Origin: JBJGXI01 sp045635475
GTDB lineage: Bacteria; Bacillota; Bacilli; Bacillales; Amphibacillaceae
Assembly (NCBI RefSeq): GCF_045635475.1
Contig: NZ_JBJGXI010000052.1
Location: forward strand, 1-40,275
DNA length: 40,275 nt
Direction: 5' to 3'
The notes below the pieces were generated by a model. That model saw only the letters and a list, made by a program, of their open reading frames with translations, searched no databases and was not told where the DNA came from. Below, piece after piece: positions 16,570 to 24,741 of this stretch. Each line of letters opens with the position of its first letter. The stretch's first letter is position 1. The position numbers were made by a program, and so were the translations under genes.

Positions 16570-17610
16570 ATGGGTTTTCTGAAGAAAAAAGGAGTGACAC
16601 TGTCACCGAAGGAATATTTTATAACGGCTCTTAGCTATATGGCTTTAGGTTTGTTCTCATCTCTTATCATTGGTCTTATTATTAAAACAGTAGGTGAGCA
16701 ACTATCCCTTCATTTTAATATTGCTGCATTTATAACAGACCCACTCATAGAAATGGGAACCTTTGCAATGGGCTTAACTGGTGCTGCAATTGGTGTTGCT
16801 ATTGCCTATGGACTAAAAGCACCTCCGCTTGTAATTTTTGCAGCTTTATTTGCAGGATCATTTGGATATGCTTCCGGTGATGCAGGACCTGTTGGAAGCT
16901 ATGTTGCTGCATTAATAGCAACAGAAGTAGGTAAGTTAGTTTACAAAGAAACAAAAGTAGATATTATTGTTACTCCATTAGTAACGATTGTGACAGGTTA
17001 TCTTGTTGGAATATTCGTTGGACCACCAGTTAACGCATTTATGACATGGTTTGGTAATATTATTAATTGGTCTACAGAGCAGCAACCATTTATTATGGGA
17101 ATAATTGTTGCAGTATTAATGGGGTGGGCATTAACAGCACCAATTTCAAGCTTAGCGATTGCGCTAATGTTAGATTTAAATGGGATAGCAGCTGGTGCTG
17201 CGACTGTAGGTTGTGCAGCACAAATGATTGGCTTCGCTGTTTCGAGTTATCGTGATAATGGCATTGGTGGTTTGTTTGCACAAGGAATTGGAACCTCGAT
17301 GTTGCAAGTAGCGAATATTGTTAAAAAACCACTAATTATTATTCCGCCGACAATAGCTGGGGCAGTGATGGCTCCGTTTGCTACGGTTTGGTTAGACATG
17401 ACGAATAATGCACCTGGTGCCGGTATGGGTACTGCAGGATTTGTAGGTCAAATTATGACCTTACAAACGATGGGCTTTACCTATAGCATATTTGGGGCTG
17501 TTTTGGTTTTACATATTATTGGTCCTGCAATTATTAGTTTAATTATATCGGAATGGTTACGTAAAATTGGTTGGATTAAGCCTGGAGATATGAAAATTAA
17601 TTATGAATAA
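16570..17610 (+). CDS. PfoR-like PTS EIIC-family membrane protein
   Basis: A 346-residue integral membrane protein with about 9-10 hydrophobic segments rich in Gly and Ala. It matches the PTS_EIIC_2 family, which includes PfoR, named as a regulator of perfringolysin O in Clostridium perfringens. It contains repeated GxGT/GTSM-type segments (GIGTSMLQVANIVKKP) and a VGPPVNAFM loop. No EIIA or EIIB gene is adjacent, so sugar transport by a complete PTS is not supported here; substrate and function are unknown. AGGAG lies 9 nt before ATG 16570. It follows the lipoprotein gene by 63 nt and ends in front of a long perfect palindrome. Confidence 0.82.
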   Translation: MGFLKKKGVTLSPKEYFITALSYMALGLFSSLIIGLIIKTVGEQLSLHFNIAAFITDPLIEMGTFAMGLTGAAIGVAIAYGLKAPPLVIFAALFAGSFGYASGDAGPVGSYVAALIATEVGKLVYKETKVDIIVTPLVTIVTGYLVGIFVGPPVNAFMTWFGNIINWSTEQQPFIMGIIVAVLMGWALTAPISSLAIALMLDLNGIAAGAATVGCAAQMIGFAVSSYRDNGIGGLFAQGIGTSMLQVANIVKKPLIIIPPTIAGAVMAPFATVWLDMTNNAPGAGMGTAGFVGQIMTLQTMGFTYSIFGAVLVLHIIGPAIISLIISEWLRKIGWIKPGDMKINYE

Positions 17611-17619
17611 CGTATTTAA

Positions 17620-17657
17620 TAACGAATCCTCTACTAACGTTAGTAGAGGATTCGTTA
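17620..17657. repeat. 38-nt perfect palindrome after the EIIC-like gene
   Basis: A 19-bp perfect inverted repeat with no spacer: left arm TAACGAATCCTCTACTAAC, centre AACGTT. The RNA would form a strong hairpin, but no T-tract follows (ACGCAGGG), so it is not a textbook terminator. It may stabilise the mRNA 3' end or be a protein-binding site. Confidence 0.75.
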
Positions 17658-17711
17658 CGCAGGGTAAGTTAGTTTATTCTATAAGTAATTAATGCTAAAA
17701 TATCATATAGA

Positions 17712-17884
17712 GGTTGTTCAAAAAGTCCCAATTAATCACATTGATTACTCAAGAAGCTTATCGACGTCGAATATTGGATTCAGCCGAAAAATCCGGTCCT
17801 CACGTAGGTTTTGTCTACGCTCTGGTCCTCTTTTTCTAGCTTCATCCAATCTTCTCGGTGCTAAAAAGGCAACTTTTCTTCCCG
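17712..17884. repeat. MITE-like structured intergenic element upstream of ytpQ
   Basis: A compact block beginning GGTTGTTCAAAAAGTC with several internal inverted repeats: TCGACGTCGA (17761-17770), GGATT/AATCC (17776-17794) and CGTAG/CTACG (17803-17819), plus a direct repeat of GGTCCTC. AAAAGT near the left end is mirrored by ACTTTT at 17872-17877. From memory it resembles small non-coding elements dispersed between genes in Bacillaceae that end in GAACAACC; the right terminus here appears lost at the junction with the ytpQ ribosome site. No ORF is credible inside it. Confidence 0.6.
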
Positions 17885-17899
17885 AAAGGAGGAACTTTC

Positions 17900-18709
17900 A
17901 TGAAAATGACAAGCATGAAGTTAAAAAAAATATTAGAAGAACGGCTAAATCATCCTGATTGGTCAACTTCTTTTAATCGAGATAAAGACACTTTCCGTAT
18001 TCAATGGAAGGATTCTAAACAAGGCATAACCGTAACACTACCAAATGTAATCGCCAAGTTTGAGCAACGCGGTGAGAAAGCGATCGATGATCTTGAATAT
18101 CACATCAAAGAGGCATTATCGATCATGAATGAAACACATGAATTAACTGGGAAAGAAAAGCATATTTTTCCGACAATACGAGCAACATCTTTCCCGAGAA
18201 AAACAAAGTCAGGGAAGAAAATGATTTACACGGACCATACTGCCGAGACTCGGATCTTTTATGCATTAGACTTAGGCAAGACATATAAATTGATCGATGA
18301 GGAAATGCTTGAGGCCGAGCAGTGGACGCTTGAGCGCATTCAACAAATATCCGCCTTTAATGTTAGGTCTTTGTCTACTGATTTAAAGCACGATAAAGTT
18401 GCAGATAATGATTTTTATTTTATGGCCAGTCAAGATGGCTATGATGCGAGTCGTATATTGAACGAATCACTGCTTGAAGAAATGAAGATGAATAGCAAAG
18501 GTGAACTGGCAATTGCTGTACCCCATCAAGACGTGTTAATTATTGCTGATATCCAAAATGATATGGGCTATGATATTTTAGCGCAAATGACAATGAAGTT
18601 CTTTGCAGAAGGACGTGTACCGATCACGTCATTGCCGTTTTTATATGAAGATAAAAAACTAGAGCCAATTTTTATTTTGGCAAAAAACCGACCAACATCG
18701 AAGGAATAG
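17900..18709 (+). CDS. ytpQ: YtpQ, DUF1444 family protein
   Basis: A cytosolic protein of about 269 aa in the DUF1444 family, conserved next to ytpR in Bacilli; function unknown. It opens MKMTSMKLKKILEERL and contains the family core IFPTIRATSFPRKTK and ETRIFYALDLGKTYKLID. ATG 17900 has AAAGGAGG 7 nt upstream. The ORF reads to 17858 inside the MITE-like element, but that extension is not supported. ytpR starts 18 nt downstream of the stop, so the pair is an operon. In B. subtilis the thioredoxin-like ytpP precedes it; here that gene is absent and the repeat element occupies the space. Confidence 0.92.
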   Translation: MKMTSMKLKKILEERLNHPDWSTSFNRDKDTFRIQWKDSKQGITVTLPNVIAKFEQRGEKAIDDLEYHIKEALSIMNETHELTGKEKHIFPTIRATSFPRKTKSGKKMIYTDHTAETRIFYALDLGKTYKLIDEEMLEAEQWTLERIQQISAFNVRSLSTDLKHDKVADNDFYFMASQDGYDASRILNESLLEEMKMNSKGELAIAVPHQDVLIIADIQNDMGYDILAQMTMKFFAEGRVPITSLPFLYEDKKLEPIFILAKNRPTSKE

Positions 18710-18727
18710 AAGAGAGGATGAATAGTA

Positions 18728-19327
18728 ATGGACGTTTTTTATAATCCAGCAGGCATTGGTGATGTACTTATTATTCCGATTAAGCAAGGAGACAGATACA
18801 AAACAAACTTTGAAACGTACGGTGATGTAGCAAAGATTATTGATGATGAAGGTACATTATTAGGCTATAACATTTTTCAAGCATCAACGCACGTTAACAT
18901 CGAACCTGGAAAAACAACACTAACAGAAGAATTGCTTAGCGAGCTAAAACAAACTTTTGAAAAAAATGGATTGTCTGATGCATTGGATATCGATTTATCT
19001 CCAAAATTTGTTGTTGGCTATGTTGTTGAAAAACAACCACATGAAAATGCAGACAAGTTAAGTGTCTGTAAGGTGGATGTTGGCAACGAAATGTTGCAAA
19101 TCGTCTGTGGTGCTCCTAACATTGATGCTAATCAAAAGGTAGTTGTTGCAAAGGTTGGCGCAATCATGCCAAGTGGATTGGAAATAAAACCGACACAACT
19201 ACGCGGTGTTGATTCTAATGGCATGATTTGTTCGCAAAAAGAGCTAGGAATTCCGAATGCACCGAAGGAAAAAGGAATTTATGTATTAGCTGACAATTAT
19301 CAACCTGGACAAGCTTTTACCGTTTAA
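18728..19327 (+). CDS. ytpR: YtpR, tRNA-binding (EMAP/PheT-type OB fold) protein
   Basis: A 199-residue protein with an N-terminal alpha/beta region (about 1-85) and a C-terminal tRNA-binding OB domain (about 92-195). The OB domain is related to the N-terminal part of PheT: FVVGYVVEKQPHENADKLSV, then IVCGAPNIDANQKVVVAKVGA, and a MICSQKELG segment. It is thought to bind tRNA or related RNA; a precise role is unknown. GAGAGGATG precedes ATG 18728. It is the second gene of a ytpQ-ytpR pair and is followed by a strong terminator, which separates it from sftA. Confidence 0.92.
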   Translation: MDVFYNPAGIGDVLIIPIKQGDRYKTNFETYGDVAKIIDDEGTLLGYNIFQASTHVNIEPGKTTLTEELLSELKQTFEKNGLSDALDIDLSPKFVVGYVVEKQPHENADKLSVCKVDVGNEMLQIVCGAPNIDANQKVVVAKVGAIMPSGLEIKPTQLRGVDSNGMICSQKELGIPNAPKEKGIYVLADNYQPGQAFTV

Positions 19328-19347
19328 ATTAAACAATTGTTACCTAG

Positions 19348-19382
19348 ACCTTTGTCTCTCAAACATAGACAAAGGTTTTTTT
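19348..19382 (+). terminator. Rho-independent terminator of ytpQ-ytpR
   Basis: ACCTTTGTCT and AGACAAAGGT form a 10-bp stem with a 9-nt loop, followed by a seven-T run. Confidence 0.93.
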
Positions 19383-19468
19383 GCTTGCAATCAAGTAGCT
19401 GTTTGTTTATAGGAGGCTTGAAAACTGGTAGAATAGATTTAATTGAGCGTAATAGAAAGGTGAAAGCC

Positions 19469-21613
19469 ATGTGGGATCAGTTTAAAGATAAGCTAAAAAA
19501 ATGGTTTAATGAGGAAGAGACAGATCACAAGGATAGCCTACAAGAGAACATAGAATATAGACAGGCGAATTCGATCGAAACGAGAATGTCCTATCAATAT
19601 CCAAAGGAACGTTTTGAAACGTTCTCTACTAATATGAGTAATAACTTGTCAAAAAATCCAATAGATATTCCAGCATTCGAGCGAAAAAAAGAGCAGACGA
19701 TGCGGAAAACAGAATCCGCACAACATAAGCACAAAGAGGAAATTAAAAAACGCCCTTTTAAGCCGAGTGAAGTACCATCGCCGGTCTATGGATTTCATTA
19801 TCGAGAAAGTAATAGTGAAAAATTTGAAGATACACCAGCCTATCTTCGGAAAAAGGAAAGTATTACATCTCCACAACAAATCGCCCAATCTAGCAGTAAT
19901 CCGATTAATGATTTAGATGTGGAGGCAGCAATAGAAAGACGTCTTGACTCAAAAGCGGATGCTACTGAGTCTAAAGCTCCAATCGAACCTGTTCCTGAAA
20001 GTATAAATCAGGTTATAGAAGAGGAAAAGGCAACTGAAAAGCAGCAAAAACCTGCCTATGAAAGAAGACAAGATTATCATGCCAAAAAGGAAACTGTGGA
20101 AAGAACAACAAAGAGAGAAATGCCTTTTAATGTAATGATGACACCAAAGGATAAACATATTCAAATTAAAGGCAACAAAAATCAACCAACGAAACAATCG
20201 TCACCGCCTGTTCACTTGCTCAATGACCGAATACAATCATCACAGGAAGACCATTTATGGGTCGAAGAACAAAAACAATTATTACAAACAACGTTAAAGC
20301 ATTTCCATATTCGGGCACGTGTAGTAAGTGCGATGAGTGGACCAACAGTCACGCGATTTGAAATACAGCCAGAGCCAGGTGTGAAAGTAAGTAAAATAAA
20401 GAACTTAAGTGACGATATTAAGTTAAATATGGCAGCCAAGGACATTCGGATTGAGGCACCGATTCCAGGAAAGCACACGATTGGTATTGAAGTACCGAAT
20501 CCTGTTAATCAGCCTGTCGGGCTGCAGGAAATATTTGAGTCAGAGGCCTTTAGAAAAGAGCAATCGCCGCTTACTGTTGGACTTGGGCTCGATATTGCCG
20601 GTAAGCCAATTGTAACTGACTTACAAAAAATGCCTCATGGTTTAATTGCCGGTGCAACTGGTTCGGGGAAAAGCGTCTGTATTAATACGATATTAATTAG
20701 CTTGTTGTATAAAGCGAGTCATGAAGATGTACGGTTTTTATTAATTGACCCGAAAATGGTGGAGTTAGCGCCATATAATGAGCTACCACACCTCGTCTCA
20801 CCAGTAATTACAGATGTTAAGGCAGCAACGAAGGCATTAAAATGGGCCGTTAATGAGATGGAAGAACGTTATGAAAAATTTGCCAAAGAAGCAGTTCGTG
20901 ATGTTGAACGATACAATAGTAAAATGGAAAGATTGAACCGACAAGAAGATCGCTTGCCCTACCTTGTTATCGTTATTGATGAGTTAGCAGACCTTATGAT
21001 GGTGTCACCGCAGGATGTTGAGGATGCAATATGTCGAATTGCTCAAAAAGCTAGAGCATGTGGCATACATTTGCTGTTAGCGACACAGCGACCATCTGTA
21101 GACGTTATTACCGGGTTAATCAAGGCAAACATACCTACTAGAATTGCATTCAGTGTATCGTCTCAAGTGGATTCACGCACAATTATAGATACAAACGGTG
21201 CAGAGAAACTATTAGGAAAAGGAGATATGTTGTTTATTGAAAATGGTTCTAGACATGCTTTACGTATTCAAGGTTCTTTTGTATCAGATGAGGAGATTGA
21301 GCGCGTGACAAATCATGTGAAAAAATTAGCACCATCTAATTATTTATTTGAACAAGACCAATTGCTACAACAAGTCAGTACAGAGGAAGAAGAAGATGAA
21401 ATTTATGCTGAAGCGTTAGATTTTGTGTTGGGGCATAACGGAGCTAGCGCTTCCTTACTGCAACGTAGATTTAAAATTGGCTATAATCGAGCCGCACGTT
21501 TAATCGATCAGATGGAATCAAACGGGATAATTTCCGAACAACGAGGGAGTAAGCCGAGAGAAGTAATCGCAACAAGTAGTCAGATTAGTCAATATCATAA
21601 TACTGATTCGTAG
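19469..21613 (+). CDS. sftA: SftA-type septum-associated DNA translocase (FtsK/SpoIIIE family)
   Basis: ATP-driven DNA pump predicted to help clear or resolve chromosomes at the division site. The N-terminal part (about 1-250) is hydrophilic, charged and low in complexity, with no transmembrane helices, which distinguishes SftA from membrane-bound SpoIIIE and FtsK. The motor domain has Walker A GATGSGKS at 395-402 and Walker B VIVIDELADL with Asp about 504. The C-terminal winged-helix gamma domain (about 650-705) reads DNA orientation sequences. At 714 aa it is shorter than the roughly 950-aa B. subtilis SftA, mainly in the linker. GAAAGGTGA lies before ATG 19469; the ORF to 19337 overlaps the ytpR terminator and is rejected. 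Confidence 0.92.
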   Translation: MWDQFKDKLKKWFNEEETDHKDSLQENIEYRQANSIETRMSYQYPKERFETFSTNMSNNLSKNPIDIPAFERKKEQTMRKTESAQHKHKEEIKKRPFKPSEVPSPVYGFHYRESNSEKFEDTPAYLRKKESITSPQQIAQSSSNPINDLDVEAAIERRLDSKADATESKAPIEPVPESINQVIEEEKATEKQQKPAYERRQDYHAKKETVERTTKREMPFNVMMTPKDKHIQIKGNKNQPTKQSSPPVHLLNDRIQSSQEDHLWVEEQKQLLQTTLKHFHIRARVVSAMSGPTVTRFEIQPEPGVKVSKIKNLSDDIKLNMAAKDIRIEAPIPGKHTIGIEVPNPVNQPVGLQEIFESEAFRKEQSPLTVGLGLDIAGKPIVTDLQKMPHGLIAGATGSGKSVCINTILISLLYKASHEDVRFLLIDPKMVELAPYNELPHLVSPVITDVKAATKALKWAVNEMEERYEKFAKEAVRDVERYNSKMERLNRQEDRLPYLVIVIDELADLMMVSPQDVEDAICRIAQKARACGIHLLLATQRPSVDVITGLIKANIPTRIAFSVSSQVDSRTIIDTNGAEKLLGKGDMLFIENGSRHALRIQGSFVSDEEIERVTNHVKKLAPSNYLFEQDQLLQQVSTEEEEDEIYAEALDFVLGHNGASASLLQRRFKIGYNRAARLIDQMESNGIISEQRGSKPREVIATSSQISQYHNTDS

Positions 21614-21630
21614 CTATTGATATCCACTAA

Positions 21631-21712
21631 AGTTGGATTAATCCGTTTCCAAGCTAAATGCGGATATGAATAGCAATGTATGATAATGATGAAATTAACT
21701 CAGATAGATCAA
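21631..21712 (+). repeat. Copy D of a degenerate dispersed intergenic sequence family
   Basis: It begins AGTTGGATTAATCCGTTTCC and continues with AAATGCGGATATGAATAGC, AATGTATGATAATGATGAAATT and CAGATAGATCA. It lies between sftA and the nicotinate phosphoribosyltransferase gene, about 160 nt before copy E, oriented toward the latter gene. Confidence 0.6.
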
Positions 21713-21843
21713 TTATTAAATAAATAGCAAGCGGGTAGAATAGTAAACACACGCATGAATAATTACTATGTTAAATGTTTGAGAGAAGTGCTATTCTTAA
21801 AGGATGAGGGAAAGGGACTTGTCGGATAGATGCGGTTCTTATA

Positions 21844-21852
21844 TGCTATAAT
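21844..21852 (+). promoter_or_regulatory. Extended -10 promoter upstream of the NAPRT gene
   Basis: TGC directly before TATAAT gives an extended -10 element; no good -35 lies at 16-18 nt (TTGTCG is 22 nt away). Confidence 0.5.
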
Positions 21853-21872
21853 TATTATAATAACGATTAATA

Positions 21873-21945
21873 TCTGTAGCCCATTTGTCACTATAGACGA
21901 ATGTTTAAAGGAATTATGAGATTGACTCGGATAGACTAATATTAG
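21873..21945 (+). repeat. Copy E of a degenerate dispersed intergenic sequence family
   Basis: It contains CTGTAGCCCATTTGTCACTA, then AAGGAATTATGAGATTGACTC and GGATAGACTAATATTAG, aligning with the second halves of copies B and D. It lies 30 nt before the NAPRT start. Confidence 0.5.
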
Positions 21946-21974
21946 AGATTAAGTTGTTTAAGGAGTTAAGCCTA

Positions 21975-23084
21975 ATGAAAGAAATCACTCGAAAATTGAA
22001 TGGGGAAATAGAACGTTTAACGAATAAAACATTTAAATTTGATGAAAGAATTAGAGAAGGCTGGTTTTCAGCTGTTTATTTTCTTAAAACAAAAGAAATT
22101 GCAGAGAAAATTGTACCTAATAATCAAGTGACAATGCAATTTTTCCAAAAAGATACTGCCGTCCTATGTGGGACAGACGAAGCGATTGCTTTGTTACATA
22201 CTTTTGCTGAAAATCCTGAGCAATTAGAAATCCATTCTTTGAAGGATGGAGATAAAATTAGTCCATATGAAACAGTATTAACGGTGACAGGTCCATATCA
22301 ATCATTTGGTTATTTAGAAGGGATTATTGATGGTATCCTAGCGAGAAGAACGTCTGTTGCAACAAATGTATATAATGTGGTAAAAGCTGCGCGGGCTTCT
22401 GGAAAACAAAAACCAATTATATTTATGGGTGATAGAGATGATCATTACACACAACAGGCTGGCGATGGATATGCCGCATTTATTGGAGGCTCTACAGCAC
22501 AAGCTACTCATGCGATGAATGAGTGGTGGGGAAAACAAGGTATGGGGACAATGCCACATGCAATGATTCAAATGTTTAATGGCGACATTGTTGCTGCTGC
22601 TAATGCTTATCATAAAGTATATCCGGACGATTCATTAATGGTGCTGGTCGATTATAATAATGATGTGATTGGTGATTCATTAAAGGTAGCAAGAGAATTT
22701 GGTGAAACACTAGTTGGTGTTCGTCTTGATACATCAAAAAATATGGTCGATAAATATTTCTTGAGAAACCAGCATTTAATAGGTACCTTTGATCCACGAG
22801 GAGTTAACCCAGAGTTGATTTTTGCATTGCGTAAAGCATTGGATCAAGAAGGCTTTCAACATGTGAAAATTATTGTCAGCGGTGGATTTAATGAAAACCG
22901 GATTCGTGCGTTTGAAAAACAGCACGTACCAGTAGATATGTATGGAATTGGAAGAAACCTTTTGCAAATTAATATCGGGTTCACGGGAGATAATGTGTTA
23001 CTTAATGGTGAAAATGCAGCAAAGGAAGGAAGAAAATATCGACCAAATCCACGCTTAGAACAAGTAGTTTATATTCGTGATTGA
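21975..23084 (+). CDS. pncB: Nicotinate phosphoribosyltransferase, short type
   Basis: NAD salvage enzyme joining nicotinate and PRPP to give nicotinate mononucleotide. The 369-aa sequence matches the shorter Firmicute/archaeal-type NAPRTases. The N-terminal barrel-like domain begins MKEITRKLNGEIERLTNKTF. A PRTase core carries ATHAMNEWWG, ALVDYNND-like LMVLVDYNND, GVRLDTSKNM and the phosphate-binding VSGGFNE with MYGIGRN near the C-terminus. ATG 21975 has AAGGAG 9 nt upstream, and the reading from 21954 is not supported. It is a single gene with its own promoter region; in B. subtilis sftA and murC lie together without it. Confidence 0.88.
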   Translation: MKEITRKLNGEIERLTNKTFKFDERIREGWFSAVYFLKTKEIAEKIVPNNQVTMQFFQKDTAVLCGTDEAIALLHTFAENPEQLEIHSLKDGDKISPYETVLTVTGPYQSFGYLEGIIDGILARRTSVATNVYNVVKAARASGKQKPIIFMGDRDDHYTQQAGDGYAAFIGGSTAQATHAMNEWWGKQGMGTMPHAMIQMFNGDIVAAANAYHKVYPDDSLMVLVDYNNDVIGDSLKVAREFGETLVGVRLDTSKNMVDKYFLRNQHLIGTFDPRGVNPELIFALRKALDQEGFQHVKIIVSGGFNENRIRAFEKQHVPVDMYGIGRNLLQINIGFTGDNVLLNGENAAKEGRKYRPNPRLEQVVYIRD

Positions 23085-23150
23085 GTTCAGTCTGTATCAA
23101 ACGAGTATGATTCACACTTTGCTACAAACAGCATAAATTTATTTGAATAG

Positions 23151-23179
23151 TTCACCTTGATGTGGCAATTTGCTATAAT
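23151..23179 (+). promoter_or_regulatory. SigA promoter of murC
   Basis: TTCACC, a 17-nt spacer and an extended -10 TGCTATAAT (TATAAT at 23174-23179), about 60 nt before murC. Confidence 0.6.
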
Positions 23180-23197
23180 GGAAAAATAGTTTACCTA

Positions 23198-23219
23198 GAG
23201 TGATGATTTAAAATCACTC
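23198..23219 (+). promoter_or_regulatory. murC: Hairpin in murC 5' leader
   Basis: GAGTGAT and ATCACTC form a 7-bp stem with an 8-nt loop between the promoter and the ribosome site (GGAGG), followed by GTTTCTT. It may stabilise the mRNA or act as a weak attenuator. Confidence 0.4.
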
Positions 23220-23240
23220 GTTTCTTGGAGGTTCTTTTTT

Positions 23241-24548
23241 ATGACAATTTACCATTTTATTGGTATAAAAGGTACAGGGATGAGTGCTTTGGCACAAATT
23301 TTACATGATTCTGGTCAAAAAGTACAAGGCTCAGACGTTGAAAAACGTTTTTTTACACAAGCAACATTAGAAGAAAAGAATATCCCTATCCTATCCTTTT
23401 CGAAACGTAATATCAAAGATGGATTGACGATTATTGCTGGGAATGCATTTGCAGATGATCATGAGGAGATCCAAGAGGCAAAACGCTTAGGGTTACCTTA
23501 TTATCGCTACCACGACTTTTTAGGGGAGTGGATCAAGCAATATACAAGTATCGCTGTAACAGGAGCACATGGAAAAACTTCAACTACAGGACTACTAGCA
23601 CATGTTTTAAATCAAACATATCCCATCTCTTACTTGATTGGTGATGGGTCTGGCAAGGGCAATCCAGCTAGTGAATACTTCGTCTTTGAAGCATGTGAAT
23701 ATCGCAGGCATTTTTTAGCATATCAACCTGATTATGCAATTATGACAAACATTGATTTTGATCATCCTGATTATTTTTCAAATATAGATGATGTATTTTC
23801 ATCATTTCAAGAAATGGCACAGCAAGTAAATAAAGGCATAGTTGCTTGTGGAGATGACGAGTATTTGCAACAAATACAAGCGAAAGTGCCTGTTGTTTAT
23901 TACGGATTTTCAGAAACAAATGATTTTCAGGCACAAAATGTCTTTGAAGATGAAGAGGGCACAACGTTTGACGTGTTTGTTAGAAATACCTTCTACGATA
24001 CATTCGTTATCCATACCTATGGCAATCATAATGTGCTCAATGCTTTAGCTGTCATTGGCATTTGTCACTATGAAGGAATGAAGGCAGAGGATATTAAAAA
24101 GATATATTCATTTAAAGGTGTCAAACGAAGATTTTCTGAGAAGGTTATAGCAGACCAAGTATTAATTGACGACTATGCTCATCATCCAAAAGAAATTGAA
24201 GTTACGCTAGAGGCGGCAAAGAAAAAGTATCCTTATAAGAAGATTGTTGCTATTTTCCAACCGCATACCTATACAAGAACGAAAACATTTCTTAACGAGT
24301 TTGCAGAAAGTTTATCCAAAGCAGATCATGTTTTTTTATGTGACATTTTTGGGTCGGCACGGGAAGATAATGGACAATTGACGATAGATGACTTAGGTTC
24401 GAAAATTGATAACAGTGCTATTTTATCTGTTGATGAAACTAGTGTTTTACAAACATTTCGAGATAGTGTGCTCATCTTTATGGGCGCGGGAGACATTCAG
24501 AAGTTTCAGCAAGCATATGAAAAAGAATTGAACCACAAGAAAGAATAA
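23241..24548 (+). CDS. murC: UDP-N-acetylmuramate--L-alanine ligase MurC
   Basis: Cytosolic ATP-dependent ligase that adds L-Ala to UDP-MurNAc, the first step of the peptidoglycan stem peptide. The N-terminal Rossmann-like motif FIGIKGTGMSALAQ binds the UDP-sugar. The P-loop GAHGKTS is at 108-114, and the central domain carries FEACEYRRHF. The C-terminal ligase domain includes DDYAHHPKEI and FQPHTYTRT. Length 435 aa is normal. GGAGG lies before ATG 23241. It is monocistronic, with its own promoter, leader hairpin and terminator, next to sftA and ytxG as in other Bacillaceae. Confidence 0.96.
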   Translation: MTIYHFIGIKGTGMSALAQILHDSGQKVQGSDVEKRFFTQATLEEKNIPILSFSKRNIKDGLTIIAGNAFADDHEEIQEAKRLGLPYYRYHDFLGEWIKQYTSIAVTGAHGKTSTTGLLAHVLNQTYPISYLIGDGSGKGNPASEYFVFEACEYRRHFLAYQPDYAIMTNIDFDHPDYFSNIDDVFSSFQEMAQQVNKGIVACGDDEYLQQIQAKVPVVYYGFSETNDFQAQNVFEDEEGTTFDVFVRNTFYDTFVIHTYGNHNVLNALAVIGICHYEGMKAEDIKKIYSFKGVKRRFSEKVIADQVLIDDYAHHPKEIEVTLEAAKKKYPYKKIVAIFQPHTYTRTKTFLNEFAESLSKADHVFLCDIFGSAREDNGQLTIDDLGSKIDNSAILSVDETSVLQTFRDSVLIFMGAGDIQKFQQAYEKELNHKKE

Positions 24549-24600
24549 TAAAGTTTTTTAATTTTTTTGCAGGTTAATTAAACAATAATATGGAATAAAT

Positions 24601-24629
24601 AAAAGGAGAGGGTGAAACTCTCCTTTTTT
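24601..24629 (+). terminator. Rho-independent terminator of murC
   Basis: AAAAGGAGAG pairs with CTCTCCTTTT around a 7-nt loop, with a T-run. Confidence 0.92.
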
Positions 24630-24667
24630 GATGGCAAGGAATTATAAATGAATTTTCTAGGATAACA

Positions 24668-24702
24668 GGTTACCAGTTCCGTCGTCTGCGCTTTTATCTT
24701 TT
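24668..24702. repeat. Short copy of a terminator-associated repeat (copy 1)
   Basis: CCAGTTCCGTCGTCTGCGCTTTTATCTTT aligns, as two blocks, with the copies at 25859 and 29053: CAGTTCC or TAGCTCC, then CGCTTTT(N)TCTT. It starts about 40 nt past the murC terminator. Confidence 0.5.
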
Positions 24703-24741
24703 AAAGTTAGTCTCGGTATCAAATTGATTTGTGAGTTCCAT

